64,000 nucleotides of DNA, taken from the NCBI GenBank assembly GCA_017454485.1, contig JAFTCX010000027.1, forward strand, positions 1 through 64,000, read 5' to 3'. The notes under the pieces are model-generated. The model was given only the letters and a program-made list of their open reading frames with translations. It had not been told where the DNA came from and made no database searches. A program made the translations under genes and the position numbers. The stretch comes from Clostridia bacterium. GTDB taxonomy: Bacteria > Bacillota > Clostridia > Oscillospirales > Acutalibacteraceae. Position 1 is the first letter of the stretch. Each line of letters opens with the position of its first letter. Shown one piece after another: positions 44,092-53,262 of this stretch.

Positions 44092-47000
44092 ATGCTGCGT
44101 TTTGTCATCGGCGCAAAAGGCGCAGGAAAAACCGACTATTTGCATCGGGTACTCGGCGAAGCGGCCAAAGAAAACGACGCTTCGGCGCTGCTGCTTGTTC
44201 CGCGTCAGGCGACATTTGAAAACGACCGGGACCTTTTGGCGGCGTTGAGACCGCGACTGGCGTCGGGCGTGCAGGTGCTTTCCTTTTCGCGCCTTTCGGA
44301 ACTTGTGCTTCGCGCATGCGGTCGGCCGAACCGTCCGCTGCTTGGCGAAGGGGCGAACACGGCGCTGATGGCGCTGGCGATCGAGCAGGTGCAGGAGCGG
44401 CTGCAATTTTTTGCGCGCCATGCAAAAAACTTCGGCTTTGCGCAAAAAATGCTGCGTGCCGTTGCGCAGTTCAAGCAGACCAATGTGCTGCCGGATGATC
44501 TGCGCACCGCTGCCGCGACGCTGGAAAACGGTTTTTTACGGAATAAACTGCTGGAAACCGCCCTCATTTTTGAAACCTATAACGCCTTGGTCGCACAAAG
44601 CTTTTTTGACGATCAGGATGTGTTGACGCTCGTTGCAAAAAAGCTGCCGGAAAGTGGGCTCTTTGACGGAAAAACGATTGTCGTCAACGGCTTTTCCGCC
44701 TTCTCCGCGCAGGAAACAGAGATTTTGCGGCAAGCGCTCTTGCGTGCAAAGGACGTTTATGTCGGCCTTTGCACGGAAGAGCTGAACGATGAAAACACAC
44801 TTTCGCCCTTTGCGCTGACCAATCAGACCGCGCGGCGGCTGCGCCGGCTTGCGCAGCAGTGCGGCGTCGGCGTGGCTTCGCCTGTCGTCTGCAGCGAAAA
44901 AAACTATGCCGCGCCGGAATTGCTGCATCTTTCACAGTGCTTGTTCGATCCAGCCGCGCCGGTGTTCAAGGGCACACCCGACGCGTTGACGCTGCAGTTT
45001 GCACCGTCGCGCCGGGAGGAATGCGATTTTGCCGCCTTGAAAATTCATGCGCTGCTGCGCTCGGGCGCTTACCGCTGCCGCGATATCGCCGTGGTTTGCA
45101 GCGACGCGGACGCCTATCTGGATGAGATCCGGTTCAGCTTTCGGAAATTCGGCGTGCCGGTGTTTGAAGATCACCGCGCACCTGTGGAAAATGAACCGCT
45201 GATCTTGCTGGTGCGTAGTCTCCTGGAAATGCGCGCAGAGGGCTTTTCCACAGAATTGCTCATGCGCTATTTAAAGACCGGCTTGACCGGCGTCAGCGAG
45301 GAGGAGATCGCCGACGCGGAAAACTATGCGCTGCTTTGGGATCTGACCGGCGCACAGTGGCTGCATGAATGGACAGGCAATCCCGACGGCTTCGGCAAGC
45401 CGATGGAGGAGACGCGGCAGCAGCGGCTGAAAACGCTAAACGAAATTCGAAATAAGATCGTTTCGCCGCTTGCGGTCTTCCGCGAAAAGACGAAGGACGC
45501 CGACGCAAAGGCGGTCATGACCGGCGTTTATCGCTTTTTGATTGAGCAGCAGGTCGATCAGAACCTCAAAACCTACGCCATCACCCTTGAGGACGCCGGA
45601 GAGCTTTCGCTCGCGTTGGCGCAGGAGCAGATCTGGGACTGTCTGATGCAATCGCTCGATGACGTTGCCCTTGCACTCTCCGATCGAACCGTGTCGGCAA
45701 AGCTGCTGCTGGACGTGTTCTGCGCTGTGATGAGCCGGCAAAGTCTCGGCAAGCTGCCGGACGGCTATGACGAAGTGGCGCTTTGCGAAAAGGAACGGAT
45801 GGGCACGCAGACGCCGCGCGTGGTGTTTGTGCTCGGCGCCAACAACGGCCTGTTTCCGCAAGGACCGTCGGACAGCGGATTGTTTTCGCATTATGAGGCG
45901 CAGCGTTTACAGCAGGCGCTGCCGGTCTTTGCCGAAGAGGAATCGCGGCAGGCCCTTTCCGAACGCCATCTGGTCTATCACGCACTTTGCTCCGCAAAAG
46001 AAAAGCTTGTGATCTCCTGGGCGCTCTCCGGCACCGGCGGCGAAAAAACGGAGCCTTCGCCCTTGATCGCGCAGCTTCGGCAGATGTTTGTGCAACTCAA
46101 AACGGAAAGCTTCGATGCATTGGAGCTTTCGCAGTTTTGCGAAGCAAAGCAGCCGGCCTTCGAGCAGATGGCAAAGCGCTTTCGGCAAGGCGACGCGCAA
46201 ACGCAGGCGCTCAAAGCCTGGTTTGCGTCAGACGACGCCTATGGCGCGCGGATGAATACGCTCTCGCGCGCTGTGGAAAAACGGCCGTTTTCGTTTGCCG
46301 ACCCGAAAGGCGCAAAAGCGCTGTTCGGCGAACGGCTGCACCTTTCCGCGTCGCAGCTTGAAACCTATGAAGAGTGCCCGTTCAAATATTTTTGCCGCTA
46401 CGGGCTGCGTGCCGAACCGCGCAAGCAGGCGCGGCTGGACCCGGCAAACAGCGGCACCGTTGTGCACTTTGTGCTGGAACATCTTTTGCAGGAGCACAGC
46501 GGCAAGGCGTTCACGACGCTCAAAAAAGAGGACGCCGCGCTTCGCATCAAGGAGCTGCTGCGCGAATATATGGAAACCTACATGGGCGGGTTGTCGGAAA
46601 AAACGGCGCGGTTTTTGTATTTATATGACCGGCTGGAAAAAACGCTGCTGACCGTGATCGAACGGCTGCTGACGGAGTTTTCCAACAGCGCGTTTGCGCC
46701 GGTCGGCTTTGAAGTCAAAATCGGCGAGCACGGCGCGGTCAAGCCCTATACCGTGCCGCTGAAGGACGGCTGCATCGAGCTGCGCGGCTCGATCGACCGC
46801 GTGGACCGTATGCTGAAGGACGGAAAAAACTATATCCGTGTGGTGGACTACAAAACGGGCGGCAAGCTCTTTGCGCTTTCCGATGTCCTCGGCGGATTGA
46901 GTATGCAAATGCTGCTGTATCTCGTTGCGCTCTGGCGCGACGGCAGCGGCGATTACAAAGATATGATTCCGGCAGGTGTGCTGTATCTACCGGCAAAGGC

Positions 47001-47448
47001 GCAGGCGTTTGACGCAAAGCGCAGCGACGACGCACAGCGCATTGAAACGCTGCGCATGGAAGGCGGCGTGATGGAAGGGATGCTGCTGGATGACGCCGAT
47101 GTGCTCTCCGGCATGAGTCTGGACGGCTCGTTCCGTTTTTTGCCCGCCGGTGTAAAGAAAAGCGGCGGCGTGGTCACGGGCAACCTGATCACGCTCTCGC
47201 AGCTCGGAAAGCTCGCGCACCGCATGGACAGGATCATGGCGCAGATGGGCGACGCACTGCACGCAGGGCAGGTGCCCGCCAGACCCGTGCGCGGAAAAAC
47301 GCACGGGCAGACCTGCGAATGGTGTGATTTTTCGTCTGTTTGCCGCAGAGAACACGGCGACGCGTTTCGCTATCTGCCGCAGATGACGCACGACGAAAGC
47401 CTGCAGGAACTGGAAGGGGAGGATGCAAATGGAACGACGCTGGACTGA
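44092..47448 (+). CDS. addB: ATP-dependent nuclease subunit B
   Basis: AddB is the inactivated-helicase/nuclease subunit of AddAB, the RecBCD counterpart that resects double-strand breaks and recognises Chi. The 1118 residues have the N-terminal Walker-like GAKGAGKT at 6-13 and the four iron-sulfur cysteines: Cys762 (YEECPFKYFC) and Cys1075, Cys1078 and Cys1084 in CEWCDFSSVC (CX2CX5C). The nuclease motif region VVDYKTGGK lies near 920. GGAGG precedes the ATG. It overlaps addA by 20 bases. Confidence 0.94.
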   Translation: MLRFVIGAKGAGKTDYLHRVLGEAAKENDASALLLVPRQATFENDRDLLAALRPRLASGVQVLSFSRLSELVLRACGRPNRPLLGEGANTALMALAIEQVQERLQFFARHAKNFGFAQKMLRAVAQFKQTNVLPDDLRTAAATLENGFLRNKLLETALIFETYNALVAQSFFDDQDVLTLVAKKLPESGLFDGKTIVVNGFSAFSAQETEILRQALLRAKDVYVGLCTEELNDENTLSPFALTNQTARRLRRLAQQCGVGVASPVVCSEKNYAAPELLHLSQCLFDPAAPVFKGTPDALTLQFAPSRREECDFAALKIHALLRSGAYRCRDIAVVCSDADAYLDEIRFSFRKFGVPVFEDHRAPVENEPLILLVRSLLEMRAEGFSTELLMRYLKTGLTGVSEEEIADAENYALLWDLTGAQWLHEWTGNPDGFGKPMEETRQQRLKTLNEIRNKIVSPLAVFREKTKDADAKAVMTGVYRFLIEQQVDQNLKTYAITLEDAGELSLALAQEQIWDCLMQSLDDVALALSDRTVSAKLLLDVFCAVMSRQSLGKLPDGYDEVALCEKERMGTQTPRVVFVLGANNGLFPQGPSDSGLFSHYEAQRLQQALPVFAEEESRQALSERHLVYHALCSAKEKLVISWALSGTGGEKTEPSPLIAQLRQMFVQLKTESFDALELSQFCEAKQPAFEQMAKRFRQGDAQTQALKAWFASDDAYGARMNTLSRAVEKRPFSFADPKGAKALFGERLHLSASQLETYEECPFKYFCRYGLRAEPRKQARLDPANSGTVVHFVLEHLLQEHSGKAFTTLKKEDAALRIKELLREYMETYMGGLSEKTARFLYLYDRLEKTLLTVIERLLTEFSNSAFAPVGFEVKIGEHGAVKPYTVPLKDGCIELRGSIDRVDRMLKDGKNYIRVVDYKTGGKLFALSDVLGGLSMQMLLYLVALWRDGSGDYKDMIPAGVLYLPAKAQAFDAKRSDDAQRIETLRMEGGVMEGMLLDDADVLSGMSLDGSFRFLPAGVKKSGGVVTGNLITLSQLGKLAHRMDRIMAQMGDALHAGQVPARPVRGKTHGQTCEWCDFSSVCRREHGDAFRYLPQMTHDESLQELEGEDANGTTLD

Positions 47449-50400
47449 CGCACAACAACAGGCGATCACCGCAAAGGGCGGCAACGTTCTTGTCTCCGCT
47501 GCTGCCGGTTCGGGCAAAACCGCCGTTTTGGTGGAGCGCGTCATTCGCCGGCTGACTGATGAAGCGCACCCGGTTTCCCCCGACCGCTTTTTGATCGTGA
47601 CCTTCACCCGCGCGGCCGCAAGCGAAATTCGCACGCGCATTTCCGCCGCGCTGGAAGCGGCGATTGCCAAAGACCGCACGAATCCCTTCCTCGCCCGGCA
47701 GCAAATGCTGCTGCCCTATGCCAACATCTGTACGATCGATGCGTTTTGCAGCACCCTTGTGCGCGAAAATTTTGCGGCGCTCTCTTTGCCGCCGACGGTG
47801 AAGCTGGCCGATGAGGGTGAGCTTGCGCTGCTCAGCACGGCGGCGATGGACCAGACTTTGGAATCGTTTTATGCCGCGGGCGATCAGGCGTTTTTGGATC
47901 TGACGGAATCGATCTTTCAAGGGCGGGACGATAAGGCGCTTAAGGAAGCGGTGCTGACCCTTTATAACACCGCGAGCGCTTATCCGTTTCCTGCGCTTTG
48001 GCTCAGGGAGATCGAGCGTGCGTTCACATCAAACGCCCGTCTTTGCGAAAGCGCCTATGGCAAAGTGCTGCTGAAAAGTGTGCGCGGTGCGCTGGCCTAC
48101 TGTGAAGAGCTGCTGCGGATGCTGTATCGCGCCATGGAAGGCGACGAGCTGCTGCAAAGCCTGTTTGCGGATGCAGTGGCAGACGATGAGCTGCAGCTCT
48201 CGCGCATGACGGCGGCGCTGGAAGATGCCGACTGGGACGCACTGGCAGGTGCGGTGCTCTCCTATGCGCCGATGCGGCGCGGACGTGCGCCGAAGGGGAT
48301 GGGCGACGATGCGGGAATCGCGTATCTTTCCTCCCTGCGCGATGCGTTCAAGGATGTGATCAAAAAGAAGCTGCCGCCGCTGTTTGCAAGCAGCGAAGCG
48401 GAATATCAAAACGATATGGCGGTCTTTGCGCCGCGCGTATCGGCGCTCGTGCGGCTGGTGAATGCCTATTCCGATACCTTTCGCGCGCTCAAGGAGCAGC
48501 GCGAAAAGGTCGATTTCAACGATGTGTGCCATCATGCGCTGTCTTTGCTTGCGAGCGCTGACAAAGACGGCACGGTTTCCACCACGCCGCTTGCCGAAGC
48601 GCTTAAAGCGCAGTTCGATGAAATTCTCATCGACGAATATCAGGACACCAACCGCGCGCAGGATCTGCTGTTTGAGGCAATCTCAAACGACAACCTTTTC
48701 CGTGTGGGCGATGTCAAGCAAAGCATCTACCGCTTCCGGCAGGCGATGCCGGAAATTTTTATGGCGCTCAAGGAAAGCTACCGTCCCTTTGACGCGGCAA
48801 ACCCGGATTTTCCGGCGAAGATCATATTAAAAAACAACTTCCGCAGCCGCAAAAGCGTAACAGGCGCGGTCAATTTTGTCTTTTCGCAGGTGATGAGCAA
48901 ACAGACCGGCGATGTGGATTATAACGGCGAAGAGCTGCTGGTGCCGTCGGCGCGTTATCCGGAAGAACAGGAAGATTTTGCCGAGCTGCATCTGCTGGAC
49001 ATTGCGGACCTGGACGCCGAGGTGGACGACAGCGACACGTTTCAGGCGGATTATGTGGCGTCGCAGATCGAAAAAATGCTCGCCGACGGTCTGACCGTGA
49101 GCGAAAGCGGCGCGCAGCGCAAAGCGGAATATCGTGACATCTGCATCCTGCTGCGCTCCATCAACGGCGGACGCGGCGTGGTCTATGCCGAAGCGCTGCA
49201 GCGCCACGGGATCCCTTGCTATACCGAGATCGCGGCGGATTTCTTTTCCGCAACCGAAATCGCGCTGATGCTTTCGCTTCTGCGCGTGATCGATAACCCG
49301 AAGCAGGATATTCCGCTGCTGAGCGTGATGATGAGCGTGATCTTCGGCTTCACGGTGGACGATGTTGCCGCGCTGCGCATTCGTTCACCGCAGGGCGATC
49401 TTTATACCTGCCTTGTGCAAGCTCGGACACAGGGCGACGAAAAGGCGACTGACTTTTTAAAACAGATCGCCGTGTGGCGTTCGCTATCGGCGTCCATGCC
49501 GTTGCGCGATCTGCTGGTGCGCATCTATGAGGAAACGGCGCTTGTCAGCGCTGTGAGCGCCCTGCACAACGACAGGGCGAAAAAAATGAACCTCATGCTG
49601 CTGCTCGATTACGCAAAGACCTATGAGGACAACGGCTATATCGGCCTTTCCGGTTTTATCCGTTTCATCGACCGTCTGGAGCGTTCGGGCGGCGATCTTG
49701 CGGGTGCAACCGGTGTTTCCGCAGACGCGAACGTTGTGCGCATCATGTCGATCCATAAATCCAAGGGACTGGAATTTCCCGTTTGCATCGTTGCCGGCTG
49801 CGCCACACGGTTCAACCGCACCGACGAGAAAAAGAACCTGATCGTCCATTCCCGGCTCGGCATCGGGCTCAAACAGCGCGATCTTGCAACGCTCTCGCAG
49901 CTTCCCACGGTCTGCCACCGCGCAGTGCAGACAGCACTCGGCGACGACATGATGAGCGAGGAGCTGCGCGTGCTGTATGTGGCAATGACCCGCGCTAAGG
50001 AGCGCCTTGTGCTTGTGTGCGCCGTGAAGGGGCTTGAAAAAACAATGGAAAAATACCGCGCGCGTGTTTTCCCCGGCGAAGTGAAAATGGCGCCGTTTGT
50101 GAGCGCGGCCGCTTTGAGCTATGCCGACTGGCTGCTGCCGTCACTGCTGCGGCATCCCGACGCTTTTGCTTTGCGCGAAGCCGGCGGCTTTGGCGAAGAC
50201 GCTGTTTTGCCCGCGCCGTTTGCGCTGCGCGTCTATTCGGAGCGCTGGGCGGCGCCGCAGACGAAGGAGAGCAAACACCTTACGCCCGAAACGCCGGACT
50301 CGGAATTTCTTGCGCTTTTGAATGAAAAGCTCACATGGGAATATCCGTTTTTGCCGCTGACAAAGCTTGTAAGTAAACGCGCGGCTTCCGAGGTGGACAA

Positions 50401-50977
50401 GCGCTTCATCGACCGCGAATACTTTGCTTCTTCACGCCCGTCGTTTTTGACCGAGGGCGGCCTTTCCGCAGCGCAAAAAGGCACGGCAACGCATACCTTT
50501 ATGCAGTTTGCCGATTACGAACGCGCCAAGACGGATGTGGACGGTGAAATCGAGCGCCTTTGTGCACGCGGACACATCACACAGGCAGAAGCCGCAGCGA
50601 TCAATCGCGCCGCCGTGCGCCGGTTCTTTGAAAGCGATCTGTTCCGGCGTATGCAGCGCAGCGAACTCGTCATGCGCGAAAAGCAGTTTACGGTCGAGGT
50701 GCCCGTGACGCAGCTTTATGCGGACATGGAGGCGTTTTCGCAGGAAATGGTGCTCATTCAGGGTATTGCCGATTGCGCGTTTTTGGAAGACGGGCAGCTC
50801 GTGGTGGTCGATTACAAGACCGACCGGCTGGAAAGCGACGCGCAGTTCACCGAAAAATATGCCGGGCAGGTGCGCGTATATAAAGACGCGCTTTCGCGCT
50901 GCACCGGCTACACGGTGAAGCAAACGCTGCTGTATTCATTTTATCTTTCCCGGGAAATCGAAGTTCCTTTTGTTTGA
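47429..50977 (+). CDS. addA: ATP-dependent helicase/nuclease subunit A
   Basis: AddA is the UvrD-type helicase and 3' nuclease of AddAB. The 1182 residues show motif I AAAGSGKTAVL near 25, motif II IDEYQDTNRAQ near 397, motif III GDVKQSIYRFRQA, later MTRAKERLVLV, and the C-terminal RecB-nuclease motif VVDYKTDRLE near 1126. An in-frame ATG at 47423 is directly on the AAGGGGAGG; 47429 gives correct spacing. The stop codon lies inside the -35 box of the next gene. Confidence 0.95.
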   Translation: MERRWTDAQQQAITAKGGNVLVSAAAGSGKTAVLVERVIRRLTDEAHPVSPDRFLIVTFTRAAASEIRTRISAALEAAIAKDRTNPFLARQQMLLPYANICTIDAFCSTLVRENFAALSLPPTVKLADEGELALLSTAAMDQTLESFYAAGDQAFLDLTESIFQGRDDKALKEAVLTLYNTASAYPFPALWLREIERAFTSNARLCESAYGKVLLKSVRGALAYCEELLRMLYRAMEGDELLQSLFADAVADDELQLSRMTAALEDADWDALAGAVLSYAPMRRGRAPKGMGDDAGIAYLSSLRDAFKDVIKKKLPPLFASSEAEYQNDMAVFAPRVSALVRLVNAYSDTFRALKEQREKVDFNDVCHHALSLLASADKDGTVSTTPLAEALKAQFDEILIDEYQDTNRAQDLLFEAISNDNLFRVGDVKQSIYRFRQAMPEIFMALKESYRPFDAANPDFPAKIILKNNFRSRKSVTGAVNFVFSQVMSKQTGDVDYNGEELLVPSARYPEEQEDFAELHLLDIADLDAEVDDSDTFQADYVASQIEKMLADGLTVSESGAQRKAEYRDICILLRSINGGRGVVYAEALQRHGIPCYTEIAADFFSATEIALMLSLLRVIDNPKQDIPLLSVMMSVIFGFTVDDVAALRIRSPQGDLYTCLVQARTQGDEKATDFLKQIAVWRSLSASMPLRDLLVRIYEETALVSAVSALHNDRAKKMNLMLLLDYAKTYEDNGYIGLSGFIRFIDRLERSGGDLAGATGVSADANVVRIMSIHKSKGLEFPVCIVAGCATRFNRTDEKKNLIVHSRLGIGLKQRDLATLSQLPTVCHRAVQTALGDDMMSEELRVLYVAMTRAKERLVLVCAVKGLEKTMEKYRARVFPGEVKMAPFVSAAALSYADWLLPSLLRHPDAFALREAGGFGEDAVLPAPFALRVYSERWAAPQTKESKHLTPETPDSEFLALLNEKLTWEYPFLPLTKLVSKRAASEVDKRFIDREYFASSRPSFLTEGGLSAAQKGTATHTFMQFADYERAKTDVDGEIERLCARGHITQAEAAAINRAAVRRFFESDLFRRMQRSELVMREKQFTVEVPVTQLYADMEAFSQEMVLIQGIADCAFLEDGQLVVVDYKTDRLESDAQFTEKYAGQVRVYKDALSRCTGYTVKQTLLYSFYLSREIEVPFV

Positions 50978-51002
50978 CAAGCGAAAAAACTTATGCTATA
51001 CT
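50974..51002 (+). promoter_or_regulatory. Predicted strong promoter of the acyltransferase gene
   Basis: Consensus TTGACA (50974-50979), 17 nt, TATACT (50997-51002). Its -35 box overlaps the addA stop codon. It is one of the best sigma-A matches in the window. Confidence 0.82.
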
Positions 51003-51030
51003 AACTTGAATTCTTTCGAGGAGGTGCGCC

Positions 51031-52158
51031 ATGAAAAAGCGGGAACGTGATTCCGGCATGGAGCTGCTGCGAATCTTTGCCATGCTGCTCGTCATCTGCG
51101 TCCACATGTTTTCCTACGGCGGCTTTTATTCTGCCGCAAGAGCGGTCGGCGGCCATGTGCATTCCACGGCGCTGCTGATGAAGCTTGCCACCCGTGCCGC
51201 GGTCGATATTTTCATTCTCATCACCGGCTATTTTATGAGTCAGCAGTCGTTCAACCTGCAAAAGAGCCTGCACCGCAGCTTTGACGTGTATAAAAAAATG
51301 CTCTTTTATTCCGTGGTGCTGACCGTGATCTTCCTTTGCCTCGGCTCGGAGTTTTTGATTGAAAAGGGAAAGCTGATCGCTCCCTGGCGGGCGATTCTGA
51401 AGGGCTTGTTCCCGGTGACGAGTCAGACGTGGTATTTTTTGACGGACTATCTGCTGCTGTGTCTGCTGATTCCGTTTTTGAACATGGGACTGCAGCTTTT
51501 GACAAAAAAGGAATACCGCGTTTTGCTGGCTGTGCTCATTGCGCTCATGAGCGTTTTTGCAACGCTTTTGCCCATGCGCCCGTTCTCTTATGTGTTTGAA
51601 TCCTTCGGCTATAAGAACGTCCTTGTCGGCAAAAACGTCTTTCACTTTATCTTCATCTATATTCTCGGCGGCTACATCAGCTTTTTCACCGCACCGCGCA
51701 AACGGCCGAACTTCTGGTTCCTCGGCGGCGCCGCCGGAACGGTTTTGCTCAACTATCTGCTGTTCACCCGCCTGCCGGACTGGTTCGGTTATTCGTCCGT
51801 CGCGCTGCAGTATTCCAACCCGCTTGTGATTGCGAACGCCGTGTTTTTGCTGCTGTTTTTCCGCGATCTGCATTTTCATTCGCGGCTGGTCAATCTGCTC
51901 GCGTCCACAACGCTGGGCGTTTACGCGATTTCGGAATTCCGCTATTTGCGCACCTTCCTTTGGCGGTGGATCCATTTTGACAAGGCAGACTGCGGCAATC
52001 TGTTCAAAAACGTGCTTGCGGTCGCAGCGGCGGCAGCGGCGGTCTTTCTTGCCTGCGCTGTGATCGACCTGCTGCGCGGACAGTTGTTCCGCCTTGCGGG
52101 AATGCTTTGGAAACGCTATGGAAATAATCCGAAAATCCGCGCAAAAAAATTAAAATAA
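51031..52158 (+). CDS. Membrane acyltransferase (acyltransferase family 3, OafA-like)
   Basis: A 375-residue protein with about ten hydrophobic segments. The N-terminal block RDSGMELLRIFAMLLVICVH is typical of acyltransferase family 3; the histidine after VICV is the presumed catalytic base. Such proteins O-acetylate extracellular or wall polysaccharides, or peptidoglycan. The acceptor cannot be named. GAGGAGGT supplies the ribosome site. It stands alone with its own promoter. Confidence 0.85.
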   Translation: MKKRERDSGMELLRIFAMLLVICVHMFSYGGFYSAARAVGGHVHSTALLMKLATRAAVDIFILITGYFMSQQSFNLQKSLHRSFDVYKKMLFYSVVLTVIFLCLGSEFLIEKGKLIAPWRAILKGLFPVTSQTWYFLTDYLLLCLLIPFLNMGLQLLTKKEYRVLLAVLIALMSVFATLLPMRPFSYVFESFGYKNVLVGKNVFHFIFIYILGGYISFFTAPRKRPNFWFLGGAAGTVLLNYLLFTRLPDWFGYSSVALQYSNPLVIANAVFLLLFFRDLHFHSRLVNLLASTTLGVYAISEFRYLRTFLWRWIHFDKADCGNLFKNVLAVAAAAAAVFLACAVIDLLRGQLFRLAGMLWKRYGNNPKIRAKKLK

Positions 52159-52161
52159 ACC

Positions 52162-52190
52162 TTGATTTTTGTAATAAACTGTGATACAAT
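52162..52190 (+). promoter_or_regulatory. Predicted promoter of rpmE
   Basis: TTGATT (52162-52167), 17 nt, TACAAT (52185-52190). The leader to the rpmE ATG is about 60 nt and holds the hairpin at 52207. Confidence 0.72.
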
Positions 52191-52206
52191 GCTTTAGCAT
52201 GATTTT

Positions 52207-52226
52207 GAAACGGCAAAATCCGTTTC
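52207..52226 (+). promoter_or_regulatory. Leader hairpin before rpmE, possible L31 autoregulatory element
   Basis: GAAACGG (52207-52213) and CCGTTTC (52220-52226) form a perfect 7-bp stem with loop CAAAAT in the rpmE leader. There is no U-tract, so it is not a terminator. L31 leaders are known as ribosomal-protein binding elements; whether this matches one is untested. Confidence 0.4.
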
Positions 52227-52258
52227 CGTCAAATAATCGTAGACAGAGGTGAAACACA

Positions 52259-52468
52259 ATGAAAGAGGGACTTCATCCGAAGTATGAACAGACGACCGTC
52301 AGATGTGCTTGCGGCGCTGTGATCGAGACCGGCTCCACAAAGAAGGACATGCGCGTGGATATCTGCTCCAACTGCCATCCTTACTTCACCGGCAAGCAGA
52401 AGCTTGTTGACACCGGCGGACGTGTTGACAGATTCAACAAGCGTTTCAACCTTGCAAAGAACAAATAA
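52259..52468 (+). CDS. rpmE: 50S ribosomal protein L31
   Basis: A 69-residue zinc-type L31. The cysteines in RCACG and [10 protein letters not shown] form the zinc site; [16 protein letters not shown] is the family C-terminus. L31 bridges the two subunits. The zinc-containing form is the one replaced by a cysteine-free paralogue under zinc limitation in Bacillus. AGAGGTGA lies upstream, and a terminator follows 21 nt after the stop. Confidence 0.95.
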   Translation: MKEGLHPKYEQTTVRCACGAVIETGSTKKDMRVDICSNCHPYFTGKQKLVDTGGRVDRFNKRFNLAKNK

Positions 52469-52489
52469 TTGCAAGAAAACTCAGAGAAA

Positions 52490-52518
52490 AAGGCGGAGCG
52501 AAAGCCCCGCCTTGTTTT
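52490..52518 (+). terminator. Rho-independent terminator after rpmE
   Basis: AAGGCGG (52490-52496) pairs with CCGCCTT (52507-52513) and is followed by GTTTTC. The U-tract is interrupted by a leading G. Confidence 0.75.
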
Positions 52519-52547
52519 CGTAGGTAAGTTATATTCTGGAAGGTCGT

Positions 52548-53171
52548 ATGGAACAATACAAAACCGTTGCAAACGAAGCGGTGGATGAATACATCGTAAA
52601 AAAATCGCGCTTTCTCGGCTATGCCATGCCGGTCACTACGGCAGAGCAGGCCGTCGCGTTCATTGAAAAAATCAAAAAAAAGCACTGGGACGCCACGCAT
52701 AACGTCTATGCCTATGTGCTGCGCGACGGACAGATTCGCCGTTACAGCGACGACGGCGAACCGCAGGGCACGGCTGGCATTCCGGCGCTGGATGTGCTGC
52801 TCAAGGGCGAGCTGACCGACGTCTGTGTGGTCTGCACGCGCTATTTCGGCGGCATCATGCTCGGCGCGGGCGGTCTGGTGCGTGCTTATTCCCACACGGC
52901 AAAAATTGCGGTCGAGGCCGCCGGCATCATCACGATGGCGAAATGCACCGTCGGCGAAGTCACCTGCGATTATACCTACTACGGCCGCCTTGTGCCGCTG
53001 CTTTGCAGCCACGGCGGTTTTGTGGAAGACACTGTGTTTGCGGATGCTGTAACGGTGCGTTTCAAAATTCCCTCCGTCGCTTTTGCCGCGGTTGATGCCG
53101 CTGTGGTGGATACCAGCTTCGGTAAGGTCCGTGCGACGGCAAACGGGGAAATATTTGATAAAATTTCCTGA
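52548..53171 (+). CDS. yigZ: YigZ/IMPACT-family protein
   Basis: A 207-residue YigZ protein. The N-terminal IMPACT domain has VKKSRFLGYAMPV (as IVKKSRFLG), the central YSDDGEPQGTAGIP and VCTRYFGGIMLGAGGLVRAY; the C-terminal region is a ferredoxin-like domain similar to EF-G domain IV. Its role is unclear, possibly in translation stress or RNA binding. GGAAGG is upstream. It lies between the rpmE terminator and dgt. Confidence 0.9.
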   Translation: MEQYKTVANEAVDEYIVKKSRFLGYAMPVTTAEQAVAFIEKIKKKHWDATHNVYAYVLRDGQIRRYSDDGEPQGTAGIPALDVLLKGELTDVCVVCTRYFGGIMLGAGGLVRAYSHTAKIAVEAAGIITMAKCTVGEVTCDYTYYGRLVPLLCSHGGFVEDTVFADAVTVRFKIPSVAFAAVDAAVVDTSFGKVRATANGEIFDKIS

Positions 53172-53219
53172 ATGTTTTAGGGGAAAAAGCGAAAAAAAAG
53201 TGTATATACTTATAAAGTT

Positions 53220-53240
53220 GGAAGTCTAAAGTCTTTAGTC
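53220..53240 (+). repeat. Short 7-bp tandem repeat before dgt
   Basis: Three heptamers GGAAGTC, TAAAGTC and TTTAGTC lie 22 nt before the dgt start. They share the ending AGTC and the 7-bp period seen in the other intergenic repeats. A -10-like TATACT at 53205-53210 precedes it, but no matching -35 is visible. Confidence 0.5.
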
Positions 53241-53262
53241 AATAGCAAACCGGGGTGGAAGT

